A stretch of 64,000 nt of DNA from a methanogenic archaeon mixed culture ISO4-G1. Lineage in GTDB: Archaea > Thermoplasmatota > Thermoplasmata > Methanomassiliicoccales > Methanomethylophilaceae. Position 1 is the stretch's first letter. Each line of letters starts with the position of its first letter. A model generated the notes under the pieces. It was not told the origin of the DNA. It saw nothing but the letters and a program-made list of their open reading frames with translations, and searched no databases. Location: contig CP013703.1 of NCBI GenBank assembly GCA_001563305.1, positions 496,001-560,000 of the forward strand, written 5' to 3'. The position numbers and the translations under genes were made by a program. This document shows, piece by piece, positions 62,798 to 64,000 of this stretch.

Positions 62798-64000
62798 ATG
62801 CTAATAAAGGCGCAGTCCATAACCAAGGCATTCGGTCCCCTCAAGGTCCTGAAGGACGTCAGTCTTCAGATCAACGAGGGCGACAGCATAGGCCTCATAG
62901 GGGTGAACGGTGCCGGTAAGAGCACATTCTTGAAGATCATGCTGGGCGAGCTCAAGCCCGATACCGGTGAGCTCACTCGTAACACGCAGAGGATCGGCTA
63001 TCTCGAACAGTTCCCGGAATCGTCCTCGGAGTATACCGTGAGGGACGTCCTCGGAAGGCCGTACGGCCACATCGAGAACATCAAGCGCCGTCTCAAGGAG
63101 ATCGAGGACCTCATGATGGCAGGCGGCGACATCGACTGGAACGCCCTGGCCGAGGAGAACGCCAATCTGGAATCCCAGCTGTCCAAATGCGACATGGACG
63201 ACGAGGGCAACCAGAAGAGGGCCCTCGAGAGGGTGGGACTGTCCGAGGAGTTCATGGACAGGACCATGGATTCCCTCTCCGGAGGGGAGAGGGCGAAGGT
63301 CATGCTCTCCAGGATCGTCGTCCAGGCGGAGGAGTGCGACCTGCTGGTCATGGACGAGCCCACGTCCCATCTGGACATCGACACGGTGGAGTGGCTGGAG
63401 GATTACCTTCTGGATTCCCACTGCGCCGTACTCGTGATCAGCCACGACAGGTACTTTCTCGATAAGATCGCCACGAGGATGCTGGAGATCGAGCACGGGA
63501 AGTCCAGGGAGTACAAGGGCAACTATTCCGATTTCATAATGAAGAAGATGCTTGACCTGGAGCGCATGAGGAAGGAGTACCAGCGCTATATGGCCGAGAA
63601 GAGGCACCAGGAGAGCATCGCCAAGCAGATGTACATCGACAATCCCTTCCTGACGGTTCACAAGACCAGGCAGAAGATGATCGAGAAGATGGAGGAGAAG
63701 GAGAAGCCCGACAAGATGGAGGAGATCACCGTCAGGATCCAGGCCGCCCACAAGTCCGGGAAGAACGTCCTCATGGCCAAGGGCCTGTCCGTCGACTATG
63801 ACGGAAAGGTGATACTGGAACATGTGGACCTGGACGTCCAGAAGGGCGACAAGATCGGTATCTTCGGTGCCAACGGTCAGGGCAAATCCACGCTCCTGAA
63901 GGCCATCCTGGAGGAGATCCCCTGCAAGGGGGAACTTTGGATGGCCCCCGGTGCGAAGATCGGTTACTACTCGCAGAACCACGAAGGACTGGACCTCAAG
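62798..64000 (+). CDS. ABC-F family ATPase (3' end outside window)
   Basis: 401 codons are visible from the ATG at 62798 (MLIKAQSITKAFGPLKVLKD). The first ABC module has Walker A GVNGAGKST, signature LSGGERAKVMLSRI and DEPTSHLDIDTVEWLEDYLL; the ABC-F linker (LDLERMRKEYQRYMAEKRHQ) follows, and the second Walker A GANGQGKST marks the second module, which is cut by the window edge. There are no transmembrane segments, so it is not a transporter. ABC-F proteins act on ribosomes; the exact subtype needs the remaining sequence. Confidence 0.9.
   Translation, partial: MLIKAQSITKAFGPLKVLKDVSLQINEGDSIGLIGVNGAGKSTFLKIMLGELKPDTGELTRNTQRIGYLEQFPESSSEYTVRDVLGRPYGHIENIKRRLKEIEDLMMAGGDIDWNALAEENANLESQLSKCDMDDEGNQKRALERVGLSEEFMDRTMDSLSGGERAKVMLSRIVVQAEECDLLVMDEPTSHLDIDTVEWLEDYLLDSHCAVLVISHDRYFLDKIATRMLEIEHGKSREYKGNYSDFIMKKMLDLERMRKEYQRYMAEKRHQESIAKQMYIDNPFLTVHKTRQKMIEKMEEKEKPDKMEEITVRIQAAHKSGKNVLMAKGLSVDYDGKVILEHVDLDVQKGDKIGIFGANGQGKSTLLKAILEEIPCKGELWMAPGAKIGYYSQNHEGLDLK

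Overview
The window looks like a chromosome segment of a methanogenic archaeon of the Methanomassiliicoccales (Thermoplasmatota), probably a gut or rumen lineage related to Candidatus Methanomethylophilus. This is inferred from gene content: archaeal-type GlyRS and ValRS, a three-gene homocysteine-synthesis cluster of the methanogen type (COG1900, NIL-ferredoxin, UPF0280), iron-sulfur flavoproteins, an MtaA-like methyltransferase, CobN, a geranylgeranyl-reductase-like flavoprotein, TATA-box promoters with leaderless starts, and a giant adhesin-like surface protein. None of the intact gene stops I read is TAG; nearly all are TGA. One gene (38151-39293) makes sense only if an in-frame TAG is read through, as expected where UAG encodes pyrrolysine. 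No pyl genes lie in the window, so the assignment is an inference.

Layout. 1-6.2 kb: 3' part of a beta-helix surface protein and a small Cys-rich membrane protein. 6.2-7.7 kb: a first AAA/DUF4143 ATPase with iterated repeats in front of it. 7.8-10.1 kb: homocysteine-synthesis operon. 10.1-13.5 kb: iron-sulfur flavoprotein, ETF-like protein, tRNA-Thr, FKBP-type isomerase, SIMPL protein. 13.5-19 kb: accessory block with three more DUF4143 ATPases, each preceded by its own direct repeats, separated by four copies of a shared stem-loop repeat. 19.06-20.23 kb: an IS1-family element with intact ends and a 9-bp target duplication. 20.4-23 kb: a DUF6293 regulator, then tRNA-Arg with an integrase remnant and two copies of a small toxin-antitoxin-like cassette, both with damaged toxin genes, plus an RHH protein.

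23.1-38.1 kb: mostly core genes. These are a nitroreductase and MtaA-like methyltransferase diverging from a GG-reductase homologue, small regulators, a ferredoxin-NADP reductase-like flavoprotein, an amidohydrolase, UspA and CBS proteins, GlyRS, a CBS protein with an HPF-like tail, GNAT, ValRS and DUF1848. 38.1-48 kb: metal/corrinoid uptake and use. A BtuFCD/FecCD-type ABC operon ends with a methyltransferase-ArsR fusion carrying the in-frame amber codon; then come an iron-sulfur flavoprotein, a DUF2798 membrane protein and CobN. 48-52.6 kb: two DEAD-box helicases and a MATE exporter. 52.6-64 kb: tRNA-Gly, an APC permease, an AlbA_2 protein, isocitrate dehydrogenase, an MMPL exporter, a sodium/solute symporter, a YigZ protein and the 5' part of an ABC-F ATPase.

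The most unusual items are the ATPase cassettes with private ~33-nt-period repeats, the putative pyrrolysine-containing regulator in a corrinoid/iron-type uptake operon, and the duplicated small-antitoxin/MazF-like cassette.
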